A stretch of 64,000 nucleotides of DNA from Stappia indica (GCF_001696535.1 NZ_MBQE01000003.1:124001-188000), one strand, 5' to 3'; positions 9,401-17,272 are shown, numbered from the stretch's first letter. Made by a program: numbers and translations. The notes: generated by a model from the sequence alone, not told the origin.

Positions 9401-9520
9401 AGCGACATCCAGTCGATTGCCGCGCATATGCGCGGCACGATCTCCCGGGAGCTGGCGGAGGCCGAAAGCGAGGACCTGGCGGAAATCGAGATGGGCCGCC
9501 GCGCGGCGCAGTGCTCCTAG
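6488..9520 (+). CDS. nonribosomal peptide synthetase, A-T-C architecture
   Basis: A 1010-residue synthetase. The adenylation domain (about 20-470) shows A3 FTSGTTGEPK near 137, A5 NLYGPSEG near 275, A7 YRTGDRGD, A8 NQMKVNGIRIEAGEVE near 373 and A10 NGKVDRKAL near 458. The thiolation domain carries GGNSLMF with the phosphopantetheine Ser near 518. The condensation domain (about 590-1000) has an intact HHLISDG near 712. There is no N-terminal C domain and no thioesterase or reductase domain. An eye alignment to GrsA suggests specificity residues D-V-R-H-F-A-L-M-A plus Lys, a code I do not recognise. The ATG at 6488 follows GGGAGACGG; an in-frame ATG at 6428 lies in the AT-rich upstream region and is less likely. 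The terminal C domain implies an acceptor supplied in trans. Confidence 0.93.
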   Translation: MTYLVLRRIEELAFDQGDRVAMEEGQRRLTYAGLYEAIRRAGRQGLARSGSGLVGINGRPSIEAGVGILAAMASGDVAVPVDGRLPLARQQALLDWCDSLSDSREIAGIVADLDGKVPQPHAGGCIAPRAPRQAAYIAFTSGTTGEPKAIEGTMDGIDHFMAWQSGLVGSFCEASRVSWLTPLSFDVMYRDLLLPLVTGGTLVIPDAEAGFNIASGWHWLASERIDVAHVVPSIVSAWLSAGELPELDLRALFFAGEPLKVPLVAALRRRYAGRIYNLYGPSEGTMAKFCRLIDDDCPTNGTLYPVGRPIAEDVTYELADNGEIVLASPHLTNGYRQRDGNAEPFPQIRPGWYAYRTGDRGDVIGGDLFLLGRLDNQMKVNGIRIEAGEVERLAEGCEGVERAVAVKLSPPEVPGETLALFWQGALDREPALRERLSDALHPAVMPSLYTHLASFPVTLNGKVDRKALVADAAALFAAGQADLSADIHGDPAERHVQQVISRVLRRPCGLDTDFIGLGGNSLMFGLVALQLETAFGIAIPQPRFYEAGTPRAIAAWFVENGGQLRQVAESDNGGGTSPLPDAAGGDYRPLTSRQQTIFDIFCKDIFGAAINMTLQMPFRAGDAERLKRVLLRLIELNDCFHLRFRREGETLLQAMVPDGFGADDFEEIAADDAEFDRLSTAFGERTFDLDGERPFRILLLTSPSGAGRLVLSMHHLISDGMSREYIRRDIEDALAGAPVPVRSPFRSVIAAETGESRARATAFWHAHIEGAPPMPRFVSGLDRKNLSARMLTVPLGVDHDALLARARALNASVFPYLMAHFYRAMAAHCGASDLVIRVTTHGRYRPELLDTLGLLFSAVPLRIDGAGKSTPAIVAGLSRMLEAAPAHQDVCFRDLARLIGEPDDEHVHPVTGISFALDGYDVSEAMPAGLSLDARSQVIRASLPHEALVFARTYSDGCVLRFLYRSKAFSDSDIQSIAAHMRGTISRELAEAESEDLAEIEMGRRAAQCS

Positions 9521-9694
9521 CGCGGCAGCGAAAAGATCCGGGAGGCGAGGTTGAGCCGAGACGGAACCAGCTAAAAAATCGCCCGATGGAAGCCAGAAAG
9601 TGCTAGTTTCCCGTCGGATAGCGTGGCATGCGACCACGGTGTCGGGTGCTGTAGCGATGTGGGCTGGGACGGAATCTTGCGCAAGGACAAGTCG

Positions 9695-11407
9695 ATGACG
9701 CAGGCGCCTGCGGGCGCGACGGTGGTGGACCGGGTTTTCCGTGCGGTGCGCTCCGCGCTTTTCGGCGTCGCTCTGGTCAGTCTGCTGGTCAACCTCCTGA
9801 TGCTGACCGGGCCGGTCTACATGCTGCAGGTCTACGACCGGGTCCTGGCCAGCGGCTCCGTGCCCACGCTGCTGGTGATCAGCGGGTTCGCCCTGCTGCT
9901 CTACACCGTCTTCGGCCTTCTGGAAGGCCTGCGCTCGCGCATTCTCTCGCGCATCGGCCAGCGTATCGACGCCCAGCTGTCGGGCCTTGCCTTCGCCGTC
10001 TCGTCCCGGTTGCCGCTGCGCATGGGCTCCGGCGCGGCGAGAGTGCGGCCGGTCCAGGATCTCGATGCGGTCCGCACCTTCATGTCCGGCCCCGGCCCGG
10101 CGGCGATCTTCGACCTGCCGTGGATGCCGGTCTATTTCGCCCTGCTCTTCCTCTTTCATCCGCTGCTTGGCTGGCTCGCCGTCGGCGGTGCGGCGTTGAT
10201 CTGCATCCTCATCGGTCTCAACGAGGCGACCTCGCGCAAGCCGGCGACGGACGCCGCACGCGCCGCCAGCCGCCGGGCTTCGGTGGAAGAAGCCGGCCGC
10301 CGCAATGCCGAGGCACTGGGCGCCATGGCGATGGACGGCCCCTTGATGCAGCGCTGGGAGCGGGAGAACGAGACCTTCCTTGATGTCCAGCGCCGCGCGC
10401 AGGACTGGTCCGGCTTCTTCGCCACCGCGATCAAGACCGTGCGCTTTCTGCTGCAGTCGGCGGTGCTCGGCCTCGGCGCCTGGCTCGCCATTCTCAGCGA
10501 AGTGACGCCGGGCGTCGTCATCGCCGGGTCCATTCTCACCTCCCGCGCGCTCGCCCCGGTCGAGCAGGCGGTCGGCCACTGGCGGTCCTTCGCCGCCGCG
10601 CGCCTCGGGCGCCGGCGCCTGCGCGAGGTGTTCGCCCAGCTTGCCGAGCCGGAGACCCCGCGGCTCGAACTGCCGCTGCCCGAGCGCTCGCTTGCGGTCG
10701 AGCAGCTTGCCTGCGGCCCGGCCGGCGTGCCGCGCCCGGTGGTCCAGGGCGTGGCGCTGGAGCTTGCCGCCGGCGACGGCCTCGGCATCATCGGCCCCTC
10801 CGGCTCGGGCAAGTCGACGCTGGCCCGCGCCCTTGTCGGCCTGGTGCCGCCGCTGCACGGCTCGGTCCGTCTCGACGGCGCGGAGCTCTCCCAATGGGCG
10901 CCCGCCCGCCGCGGCCGCATCATCGGTTACCTGCCGCAGGACGTGCAGCTGTTCGACGGTACGGTGGCGGAAAACATCGCCCGCTTCGAGCCGGATGCGG
11001 AGGCAGAGGCGGTGATCGAGGCCGCGCGCATGGCCGATATCCATGATTTCGTCACCGGCCTGCCGGATGGCTACAACACGCTGATCGGCTCTGAAGGAAT
11101 GGCCCTGTCCGGCGGTCAGCAGCAGCGCATCGCGCTCGCCCGCGCGCTGTTCCGCAAGCCGTTCCTGGTGGTGCTGGACGAGCCCAATTCCAATCTCGAT
11201 TCCGATGGCGAGGCCGCCTTGACCCGGGCGATCCGCGAGATGCGCCATGCCGGTTGCATCGTCGTCGTCATCGCCCACCGGCCGAGCGCCATCGCCGCCG
11301 TCGACAAGGTCCTGTGCCTGCGCGACGGGCGGATGGCGGCCTTCGGGCCGAAGGACGAGGTGCTGAAGCGCGTCGTTGCGCCGGTGCCGCAGGCGGGGGT
11401 GGCCTGA
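9695..11407 (+). CDS. type I secretion ABC transporter, permease/ATPase (PrtD-like)
   Basis: A 570-residue half-transporter with an N-terminal membrane domain (hydrophobic segments at about 15-80, 130-180 and 250-290) fused to an ATPase domain. Walker A is GPSGSGKST near 367, the signature LSGGQQQR near 471, and Walker B ends LVVLDEPNSNLD near 491-502. It resembles the PrtD/HasD class that, with a HlyD-type adaptor and TolC, secretes unfolded proteins across both membranes; there is no C39 peptidase domain. The ATG at 9695 follows AAGGA. It overlaps nothing upstream (174 nt gap) and is one nucleotide from the adaptor gene. No RTX-type substrate or TolC gene is visible. Confidence 0.88.
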   Translation: MTQAPAGATVVDRVFRAVRSALFGVALVSLLVNLLMLTGPVYMLQVYDRVLASGSVPTLLVISGFALLLYTVFGLLEGLRSRILSRIGQRIDAQLSGLAFAVSSRLPLRMGSGAARVRPVQDLDAVRTFMSGPGPAAIFDLPWMPVYFALLFLFHPLLGWLAVGGAALICILIGLNEATSRKPATDAARAASRRASVEEAGRRNAEALGAMAMDGPLMQRWERENETFLDVQRRAQDWSGFFATAIKTVRFLLQSAVLGLGAWLAILSEVTPGVVIAGSILTSRALAPVEQAVGHWRSFAAARLGRRRLREVFAQLAEPETPRLELPLPERSLAVEQLACGPAGVPRPVVQGVALELAAGDGLGIIGPSGSGKSTLARALVGLVPPLHGSVRLDGAELSQWAPARRGRIIGYLPQDVQLFDGTVAENIARFEPDAEAEAVIEAARMADIHDFVTGLPDGYNTLIGSEGMALSGGQQQRIALARALFRKPFLVVLDEPNSNLDSDGEAALTRAIREMRHAGCIVVVIAHRPSAIAAVDKVLCLRDGRMAAFGPKDEVLKRVVAPVPQAGVA

Positions 11408-11408
11408 G

Positions 11409-12749
11409 ATGACCCGTCCCGACAAAGACACCCGCCGCACGCCGCCGTCCATCGACCGCCAGCTCACCCGCAGCGTCCGCCGCCATCTGCTGGCCTCGCT
11501 GCTGGTGGCGGCGCTGTTGCTCGGCGGCTTCGGCGGCTGGGCGGCGATGGCGCGCATTTCCGGTGCGGTCGTTGCGCCCGCCACCGTGGTGGTCGAGACC
11601 AATGTCCGCCGCATCCAGCATCAGGAAGGCGGCATCGTTCGCGAGATCGCCGTGCAGAACGGCGACCGCGTCGCCTCCGGCGATCTTCTGGTGCGCCTGG
11701 ACGACACGGTGACCCGCGCCAACCTGGCCGTTGTGACGCGCCAGCTTGTCGACCTGTATGCGCAGGAGGCACGCCTCGTCGCCGAGCGCGACGAGAGCGC
11801 GGATATCGCCTTCAACGACCGGGCCCGCGGTCTTGTCGACGACGACCAGCTGGGACTGGTCGAGGACAGCCAGAAAAGCCTGATGGATGCGCGGCGCAAG
11901 TCCGTCACTGGCCGCAAGGATCAGCTGGCCGAGCAGATCGTCCAGTATCGCCGGCAGATCGAGGGGCTCGACGCGCAGCTCTCCGCCAAGGGCGAGGAGA
12001 TCGAGCTGATCGAGGACGAACTGAAGGATCTCATGGGGCTGCTGGAAAAGCGCCTCGTCGCCCGAGCCCGGGTGACGGCGCTGCAGCGGGATCGCACTCG
12101 CCTCAAGGGCGAGCATGGCGGTCTCGTCGCCAAGATCGCCGAGGTGAACGAGGCGATCAGCGAGCGGCGCATCCTGATGCTTCAGATCGACGAGCAGTCC
12201 CGCGCCGAGGTGCTGGAGCAGTTGCAGGACACCCGCGCCCGCATCGCCCGGCTGGAAGAGCAGAAGATCGCCGCCGAGGATCAGCTGCGCCGCGTCGAGA
12301 TCCGCAGCCCGCAGGCCGGCACGGTGCACCAGCTTGCCGTCCACACGATCGGCGGCGTCGTCGGGCAGGGCGAGACCCTGATGCTGATCGTGCCGAAGGG
12401 CGACCTGCTGGTGATCGAGGCGCAAGTCCAGCCGCGCGACATCGCCCAGATCGTGCCGGGGCAGGAGGCGCGCGTGCGCTTTCCCGGCTTCGACCAGCGC
12501 ACGACGCCCGAGCTTGCCGCCCGCGTGCGCACCATCTCGGCCGATCTGGCCCGGGACAACGTGACCGGTGCCCGCTACTTCGTCGCCCGTCTCTTCATCC
12601 CGGACGAGGAGCTGGCGCGCCTCGACGGCGAGCTCCTGGTTCCCGGCATGCCGGCGGAGGCCTTCATCACCACGCAGGAGCGCACGGTGCTCTCCTATCT
12701 GGTGCGGCCGGTCACCGACCAGATCGCCCACGCCATGCGCGAGCGGTAG
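11409..12749 (+). CDS. HlyD-family type I secretion periplasmic adaptor
   Basis: A 446-residue membrane fusion protein. A single membrane segment spans about residues 20-45, followed by a biotinyl-lipoyl-like segment (VRRIQHQEGGIV, repeated near 295-320 as VEIRSPQAGTV), a long charged coiled-coil region (about 100-290), and a beta-barrel C-terminus ending in VRPVTDQIAHAMRER, typical of PrtE/HlyD adaptors. It bridges the inner-membrane ABC transporter and an outer-membrane TolC-type channel. ATG 11409 lies one base after the ABC gene's stop, so the two are co-translated. The outer-membrane partner must be encoded elsewhere. Confidence 0.9.
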   Translation: MTRPDKDTRRTPPSIDRQLTRSVRRHLLASLLVAALLLGGFGGWAAMARISGAVVAPATVVVETNVRRIQHQEGGIVREIAVQNGDRVASGDLLVRLDDTVTRANLAVVTRQLVDLYAQEARLVAERDESADIAFNDRARGLVDDDQLGLVEDSQKSLMDARRKSVTGRKDQLAEQIVQYRRQIEGLDAQLSAKGEEIELIEDELKDLMGLLEKRLVARARVTALQRDRTRLKGEHGGLVAKIAEVNEAISERRILMLQIDEQSRAEVLEQLQDTRARIARLEEQKIAAEDQLRRVEIRSPQAGTVHQLAVHTIGGVVGQGETLMLIVPKGDLLVIEAQVQPRDIAQIVPGQEARVRFPGFDQRTTPELAARVRTISADLARDNVTGARYFVARLFIPDEELARLDGELLVPGMPAEAFITTQERTVLSYLVRPVTDQIAHAMRER

Positions 12750-12770
12750 GCGAGGCGCATTCGGACGAAT

Positions 12771-13199
12771 TCAGGCGAGGTCGGTGCGGGCAAAGTCGTC
12801 GCCCTTGTAGAGGAGGGCGGTGCCATGGGCCTTGACGCAGGCGTGCGAAAAGCAGTCGCCGAAGTTGAGCGCGGCGGGATGGCCGACCACCTTGCCGTAG
12901 GTCGCTGCCGCTTGGAGGGCTGCCTCGCCGATCTCTCGGGTGATGGGCACGTCTCTTGCCCCGATTTCCAGCAGGAAGTCGTCGACAAGGTCGCGGGCCG
13001 CGGCAATGACTGCGGCATCGGATCGCTTCTGGACGCTTCCGTCGTGCGAGGCGGCGCGCGCCAGCGCGAGCACCGCCTCGAAGCGCACGAGGGGCGAGGC
13101 CAGCAGGACGCTCGGGCTGTCCGCCATGCGCCGCGCGATCTCTTCCCATCCCGGCTCCTGGTTGAGAACCGCGACGATGGCCGATGCGTCGACGAACAT
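12771..13199 (-). CDS. vapC: VapC-type PIN-domain ribonuclease toxin
   Basis: A 142-residue PIN-domain protein. The acidic metal-binding residues expected of VapC toxins are in place: Asp4 in MFVDASA, Glu41 in RFEAVLAL, Asp115 in NFGDCF and Asp134 in YKGDDF. VapC toxins cleave tRNA or rRNA when freed from their antitoxin. The ATG at 13199 overlaps the antitoxin stop by one base (TGATG), the usual VapB-VapC coupling. The gene faces the HlyD adaptor gene tail to tail, 21 nt away. Confidence 0.9.
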   Translation of the reverse strand: MFVDASAIVAVLNQEPGWEEIARRMADSPSVLLASPLVRFEAVLALARAASHDGSVQKRSDAAVIAAARDLVDDFLLEIGARDVPITREIGEAALQAAATYGKVVGHPAALNFGDCFSHACVKAHGTALLYKGDDFARTDLA

Positions 13200-13444
13200 C
13201 ACGCGTCGTCCCACATGTCGTCGCTGAAGCGCTTCATGTCGAAGTCGGGATTGGGCAGGCCCAGCCGGGTCGCGCGCTCCTGCAGTCCGGCCAGCCGTTC
13301 GGCCAGGGGCACGGACCTGCGCCGTCGCTCGATCTCGTGACGCAAGGCGGACCGGACAGCTTCCGTCTTGCTCGGAGCGTTCGTCAGCTTCGCCAGTTCC
13401 TCTGCGAGCGCAGCCACGCCGTCGTCGCGAATATAAAGCGGCAT
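13199..13444 (-). CDS. vapB: VapB-type antitoxin (PSK_trans_fac/Rv0623-like)
   Basis: An 81-residue antitoxin. The N-terminal part (MPLYIRDDGVAALAEELAKL) is a short DNA-binding segment of the PSK_trans_fac type, and the acidic C-terminus (FDMKRFSDDMWDD) is the likely toxin-wrapping tail. The start MPLY at 13444 is preferred over longer frames because the palindromic operator lies only 37 nt upstream and this is the conserved beginning of the family. Antitoxin and complex probably repress their own promoter through that operator. Confidence 0.85.
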   Translation of the reverse strand: MPLYIRDDGVAALAEELAKLTNAPSKTEAVRSALRHEIERRRRSVPLAERLAGLQERATRLGLPNPDFDMKRFSDDMWDDA

Positions 13445-13480
13445 TGAGGCCTCCGGCAGTCGATCTGTCACAAGACAATA

Positions 13481-13505
13481 TTGTATATCCCCTTTGAATA
13501 TACAA
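13481..13505 (-). promoter_or_regulatory. palindromic operator of the vapBC module
   Basis: TTGTATAT (13481-13488) and ATATACAA (13498-13505) form a perfect 8-bp inverted repeat with a 9-nt spacer, 37 nt upstream of vapB. GTATAY-type palindromes are typical VapB operators. The AT-rich arms probably overlap the promoter, so binding would block transcription. Confidence 0.7.
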
Positions 13506-13578
13506 CTGCCGTCGGGGTTTTCCGCTTCGGTTGAGCCCGCTTGACGTCCCCTTTCTTCCCTCCTATCGTGCCGCAAAA

Positions 13579-13665
13579 TTCGTTGGGGTGCCTTAACCGG
13601 CTGAGAGACGCGAACCGCGTTAACCCACTGAACCTGATCCGGGTCATGCCGGCGTAGGGAACGAA
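13579..13665 (+). promoter_or_regulatory. TPP (thi-box) riboswitch
   Basis: The conserved thi-box elements occur in order: a closing stem TTCGTT (13579-13584) with AACGAA (13660-13665), GGGGTGCC at 13585, GGCTGAGA near 13599-13606, then ACCC, TGAACCTGATC and GGGTCATGCCGGCGTAGGGA up to 13660. TPP binding in this class lowers expression of the downstream gene. It lies about 148 nt upstream of thiD and would control the whole thiD-thiX operon. Confidence 0.97.
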
Positions 13666-13812
13666 TGCCAGCCCGAACGGCCGCGAGGCCGGGCTCTGCC
13701 GCAAGATCGACGCGGCCATCCGTCTCCCCGAAACCGCAGTCCGGATCGTGCCTTTCATGCGGCGCGTCGCTTCCCTTTGTCGGAGCCGCGCCCGGCAGGA
13801 GCGGGGACTACC

Positions 13813-14691
13813 GTGGCCAGGGACACGAAACCGGACTATGCCGCGGGCGGATCGGCCAGATCGGGCAGATCGGGCAGGGGCCCGGCCATCGCGCTGACCA
13901 TCGCCGGCTCGGACAGCGGCGGCGGCGCCGGCATCCAGGCGGATCTCAAGACCTTTTCCGCGCTCGGCGTTTATGGCGCCAGTGCGATCACGGCGATCAC
14001 GGCTCAGAACACCCGCGCGGTGACGCATATCCACGACATCCCGCTCGATGTGGTCGCAGGCCAGATCGCCGCCGTGCTCGACGATCTCGACGTCGGCGCG
14101 GTGAAGATCGGCATGCTGTCCTCGCCGGACATCGTCGCCTGCGTCGCGGCCGCGCTTGCCGACTATGCGGGGCCGGTGGTCGTCGATCCGGTCATCGTCG
14201 CCAAGTCCGGCGCCAAGCTCCTGCGCGAGGAGGCCATCGCCGCGCTGAAAGAGCAGCTGCTGCCGCGCGCGACGCTGATCACGCCGAACCTGCCGGAGGC
14301 CGCCAGCCTGCTCGGCGAGGACCCGGTGCGCGACACCGGTGCGGCGGAGCGACAGGGCCATGCCCTGCTGGCGCTCGGCCCCGGCGCCGTGCTGATGAAG
14401 GGTGGCCATGCGGAAGGGGCCGAGTGCACCGACCTTCTGCTCGTTGCCGGCGAGCCGCCGCTCGCCTTCACGGCGGAGCGGCTTCACACCCGCAACACCC
14501 ACGGCACCGGCTGCACGCTGTCGTCGGCCATCGCCGCGGGCCTTGCCAAGGGCTTGCCGCTCGCCCGCGCCGTCGCCGAGGCCCATTCCTGGCTGCATGC
14601 GGCCATCGCTGCCGCCGACACGCTGCAGGTCGGCTCCGGGCACGGTCCGGTGCATCACTTCCATGCCCTGTGGCGGGAGGAGGCACGATGA
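13813..14691 (+). CDS. thiD: hydroxymethylpyrimidine/phosphomethylpyrimidine kinase
   Basis: ThiD phosphorylates HMP and HMP-P to HMP-PP for coupling with the thiazole moiety of thiamine. The 292-residue product has the ribokinase-like opening [38 protein letters not shown], and the C-terminal anion hole and catalytic segment [17 protein letters not shown]. The start is uncertain: GTG 13813 follows AGGAG at 13797-13801, whereas an upstream TTG at 13777 would add 12 residues. Even from GTG the first 28 residues are a low-complexity leader. It is the first gene after the riboswitch; its stop overlaps thiO by ATGA. Confidence 0.94.
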   Translation: MARDTKPDYAAGGSARSGRSGRGPAIALTIAGSDSGGGAGIQADLKTFSALGVYGASAITAITAQNTRAVTHIHDIPLDVVAGQIAAVLDDLDVGAVKIGMLSSPDIVACVAAALADYAGPVVVDPVIVAKSGAKLLREEAIAALKEQLLPRATLITPNLPEAASLLGEDPVRDTGAAERQGHALLALGPGAVLMKGGHAEGAECTDLLLVAGEPPLAFTAERLHTRNTHGTGCTLSSAIAAGLAKGLPLARAVAEAHSWLHAAIAAADTLQVGSGHGPVHHFHALWREEAR

Positions 14692-15698
14692 AGATCTCCG
14701 TCATCGGCGGCGGTGTCGTCGGTCTTTGCGTCGCCACCGTGCTCGCCGAGCGCGGGCAGGAGGTGACGCTGTTCGAGCGTGCCGAGGCACCCAGTCCCGC
14801 CTCCTGCTCCTGGTGGGCGGGCGGCATGCTCGCCCCCTGGTGCGAGGGCGAGAGCGCCGAGGAGCCGGTGGTGCGGCTCGGCCGCGACGCCATCTCCTGG
14901 TGGTCTGAGCGCGTCGGCGGCGTCGTCCTCAACGGCAGCCTGGTGGTTGCCCCGCCGCGCGATACCGCGGACCTGCGCCGCTTCGCACGGATGACCGAAT
15001 GCCATGAGGCGGTCGACTGCGAGCGCATCGCCGAGCTGGAGCCGGACCTTGCCGGCCGCTTCCGCCAGGGGCTGTTCTTTGCCGGCGAAGGACATCTCGA
15101 TCCGCGCCGGGCGCTGGCCGATCTCGTGGCCCGGCTGCAAGGGCTCGGCGTCGACCTGCGCTTCGGCACCGAAGTCCTGCCGCAGGACGCGCCGGGCGAC
15201 CGCGTGGTCGATTGCCGCGGCCTCGGTGCGGCCGCCGACGTGCCGGACCTGCGCGGGGTCAAGGGCGAGATGCTGGTCCTGCATGCGCCCGACATCTCGC
15301 TGTCCCGGCCCGTGCGCCTGCTGCATCCGCGCATCCCGCTCTATGTGGTGCCGCGCGGCGAAGGCGTCTTCATGGTCGGTGCCACCATGATCGAAAGCGG
15401 CGAGCGCTGGCGCATCACCGCCCGCTCGATGATGGAGCTGCTCGGCTCCGCCTACACGCTGACCCCCGCCTTCGCCGAGGCCGAGATCCTGGAGACCGGC
15501 GTCGATGCGCGCCCGGCCTTCCCCGACAACCTGCCGCGCCTGTTGCGCGACGGCCGCATCCTGCGGGCCAACGGCACCTATCGGCACGGTTATCTGCTGT
15601 CGCCGGCGCTGGCCCAGCAGGCGGCCGATCTGCTTCTCCACCCTGAAACCGAACCGGAGTTCTTCCATGGCCATAACCGTCAACGGCGCTCCGCTTGA
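14688..15698 (+). CDS. thiO: glycine oxidase ThiO
   Basis: ThiO is an FAD-dependent oxidase that converts glycine to the dehydroglycine needed for thiazole formation. The 336-residue product begins with a Rossmann FAD motif (VIGGGVVGLCVA, about 4-15), continues with the SWWAGGMLAPW segment, and ends in the YRHGYLLSPALAQQ substrate/FAD region near 300-316 typical of DAO-type oxidases. It starts in the thiD stop (ATGA) and its 3' end overlaps thiS by 32 nt, an unusually large overlap in this operon. Confidence 0.92.
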   Translation: MKISVIGGGVVGLCVATVLAERGQEVTLFERAEAPSPASCSWWAGGMLAPWCEGESAEEPVVRLGRDAISWWSERVGGVVLNGSLVVAPPRDTADLRRFARMTECHEAVDCERIAELEPDLAGRFRQGLFFAGEGHLDPRRALADLVARLQGLGVDLRFGTEVLPQDAPGDRVVDCRGLGAAADVPDLRGVKGEMLVLHAPDISLSRPVRLLHPRIPLYVVPRGEGVFMVGATMIESGERWRITARSMMELLGSAYTLTPAFAEAEILETGVDARPAFPDNLPRLLRDGRILRANGTYRHGYLLSPALAQQAADLLLHPETEPEFFHGHNRQRRSA

Positions 15699-15864
15699 GC
15701 TTGCGCCGGGGTCGCTGGCCGCGATCCTCGAGGCGCTCGAGTATGGCGATGCCATCGTCGCCACCGCCCTCAACGGCGATTTCGTCCCCGCAGAGGAGCG
15801 CGCCGACACTCAGGTGCGCGACGGCGACCGGGTCGAGGTCCTCGCCCCCATGCAGGGAGGCTGA
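15667..15864 (+). CDS. thiS: sulfur carrier protein ThiS
   Basis: A 65-residue ubiquitin-like protein ending in the diagnostic Gly-Gly (APMQGG), which is adenylated and thiocarboxylated to donate sulfur to the thiazole ring. It begins MAITVNGAP at 15667, inside the last 32 nt of thiO but in another frame. A Shine-Dalgarno-like GGAG occurs at 15656-15659. thiF, which activates ThiS, is not in this window. Confidence 0.93.
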   Translation: MAITVNGAPLELAPGSLAAILEALEYGDAIVATALNGDFVPAEERADTQVRDGDRVEVLAPMQGG

Positions 15865-15867
15865 CCC

Positions 15868-16641
15868 ATGCCCGTCTTCTACGGCGAAACCATCGAGAGC
15901 CCGCTGCTGCTCGGCACCTCGCTCTATCCCTCCCCGGCGATCATGGCCGAGGCGGTACGGGCCTCTGCCTGCGACATCGTCACCGTATCGCTGCGGCGCG
16001 AGTCCGGCTCGGCCCGTGCGGGGCAGGACTTCTGGGGCTTCATCCGCGATCTCGGCGTCCGCGTCCTGCCCAACACCGCCGGCTGCCATTCGGTGCGCGA
16101 GGCGGTGACGACGGCGAAGATGGCGCGCGAGGTCTTCGGCACGCCCTGGGTCAAGCTCGAGGTCATCAACGATGCCGAGACGCTGGCTCCCGACGTCTTC
16201 GGCCTTGTCGAGGCGGCGCGCATCCTCTCCGGCGAGGGGTTCCAGGTGTTCCCCTATTGCACCGAGGATCTCGGCGTTGCCGAGCGGCTCGTCGAGGCGG
16301 GCTGCGAGGTCCTGATGCCCTGGGGCGCGCCCATCGGCTCGGCCCGCGGGCTCAACAATGTCTACGGCCTGCGCTCCCTGCGCGCGCATTTCCCGGACAT
16401 CCCGCTGGTGGTCGATGCCGGCCTCGGCGTGCCCTCCCATGCCGCGGCCGCCATGGAGCTCGGCTACGACGCGGTGCTGCTCAACACGGCGGTGGCCAAG
16501 GCCGGCGATCCGGTCGCCATGGCCCGTGCCTTCGCACAGGCCGCGGAGGCCGGACGCCTCGCCTTCACGGCCGGGGCGATGGAGCCGCGCGACATGGCTG
16601 CCCCCTCCACGCCCGTTCTCGGAAAGGCTTTTCTGGAATGA
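15868..16641 (+). CDS. thiG: thiazole synthase ThiG
   Basis: ThiG condenses 1-deoxyxylulose 5-phosphate, dehydroglycine and the ThiS thiocarboxylate into thiazole phosphate. The 257-residue barrel protein shows [11 protein letters not shown] near 12-22, Lys96 in WVKLEVI as the probable Schiff-base lysine, and the conserved [12 protein letters not shown] and [12 protein letters not shown] blocks. It begins 3 nt after thiS behind an AGGGAGG site and ends in an ATGA overlap with thiE. Confidence 0.96.
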   Translation: MPVFYGETIESPLLLGTSLYPSPAIMAEAVRASACDIVTVSLRRESGSARAGQDFWGFIRDLGVRVLPNTAGCHSVREAVTTAKMAREVFGTPWVKLEVINDAETLAPDVFGLVEAARILSGEGFQVFPYCTEDLGVAERLVEAGCEVLMPWGAPIGSARGLNNVYGLRSLRAHFPDIPLVVDAGLGVPSHAAAAMELGYDAVLLNTAVAKAGDPVAMARAFAQAAEAGRLAFTAGAMEPRDMAAPSTPVLGKAFLE

Positions 16642-17240
16642 CCGCCCTCGACCGCTTCTATCCCATCGTCGACAGCGCCGCCTGGATCGACCGCATCGTG
16701 CCGCTCGGCGTGCGGCTCGTGCAGCTGCGGATCAAGGACCGCAGCCCGGCGGAATTGCGCGCCGAGATCCGCGCTGCCGAGGCGACCTGCCTTGCGCATG
16801 ACTGCCTGCTGGTGGTCAACGATTATTGGCAGCTTGCCATCGACGAGGGCTGCCGCTTCGTCCATCTCGGTCAGGAAGACCTTGCCGATGCCGATGTCGG
16901 CGCGATCCGCCGCGCCGGGCTCGGCCTTGGCCTCTCCAGCCACGACGGCGAGGAGCTGGAGACCGCGCTCGCCGCCTCGCCGGACTACATCGCGCTCGGG
17001 CCGGTCTATCCGACCATCCTGAAGAAGATGAAATGGGCGCCGCAGGGGCTGGAAAAGCTCGGCGACTGGAAGCGCCGGATCGGCGACATCCCGCTCGTCG
17101 CCATCGGCGGAATGAGCGTGGAGCGCGCCGCCGACGCCTTCGCCGCCGGGGCCGACATCGTCTCCGCCGTCACCGACATCACCCTCAACCAGGATCCCGA
17201 GGAGCGGGTCCGGCAATGGCTCGCGGCAACGCGCGCCTGA
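16638..17240 (+). CDS. thiE: thiamine-phosphate synthase ThiE
   Basis: ThiE joins HMP-PP and thiazole phosphate to thiamine phosphate. The 200-residue barrel protein contains VQLRIKDRS (about 29-37), [20 protein letters not shown], the [10 protein letters not shown] phosphate-binding segment and [18 protein letters not shown] lies where ThiE proteins carry their flexible active-site loop. The overlap with thiG (ATGA, 16638-16641) shows coupling. Confidence 0.93.
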   Translation: MTALDRFYPIVDSAAWIDRIVPLGVRLVQLRIKDRSPAELRAEIRAAEATCLAHDCLLVVNDYWQLAIDEGCRFVHLGQEDLADADVGAIRRAGLGLGLSSHDGEELETALAASPDYIALGPVYPTILKKMKWAPQGLEKLGDWKRRIGDIPLVAIGGMSVERAADAFAAGADIVSAVTDITLNQDPEERVRQWLAATRA

Positions 17241-17272
17241 TGTTGCACACCTTCAGCCGAGGTTCGTCACCA

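Noticed and set aside
930-9520. Assigning the cluster to isonitrile lipopeptide biosynthesis
   Set aside because: The NRPS is A-T-C rather than ending in a reductase, no ACP is seen, and the oxygenase has His-x-Glu ligands, so I keep it only as a comparison.
6380-11614. Open frame of over 1700 codons on the - strand opposite the NRPS and ABC genes
   Set aside because: Its composition is that of the antisense strand of GC-rich coding DNA, it has no recognisable domain, and the + strand carries intact NRPS and ABC motifs.
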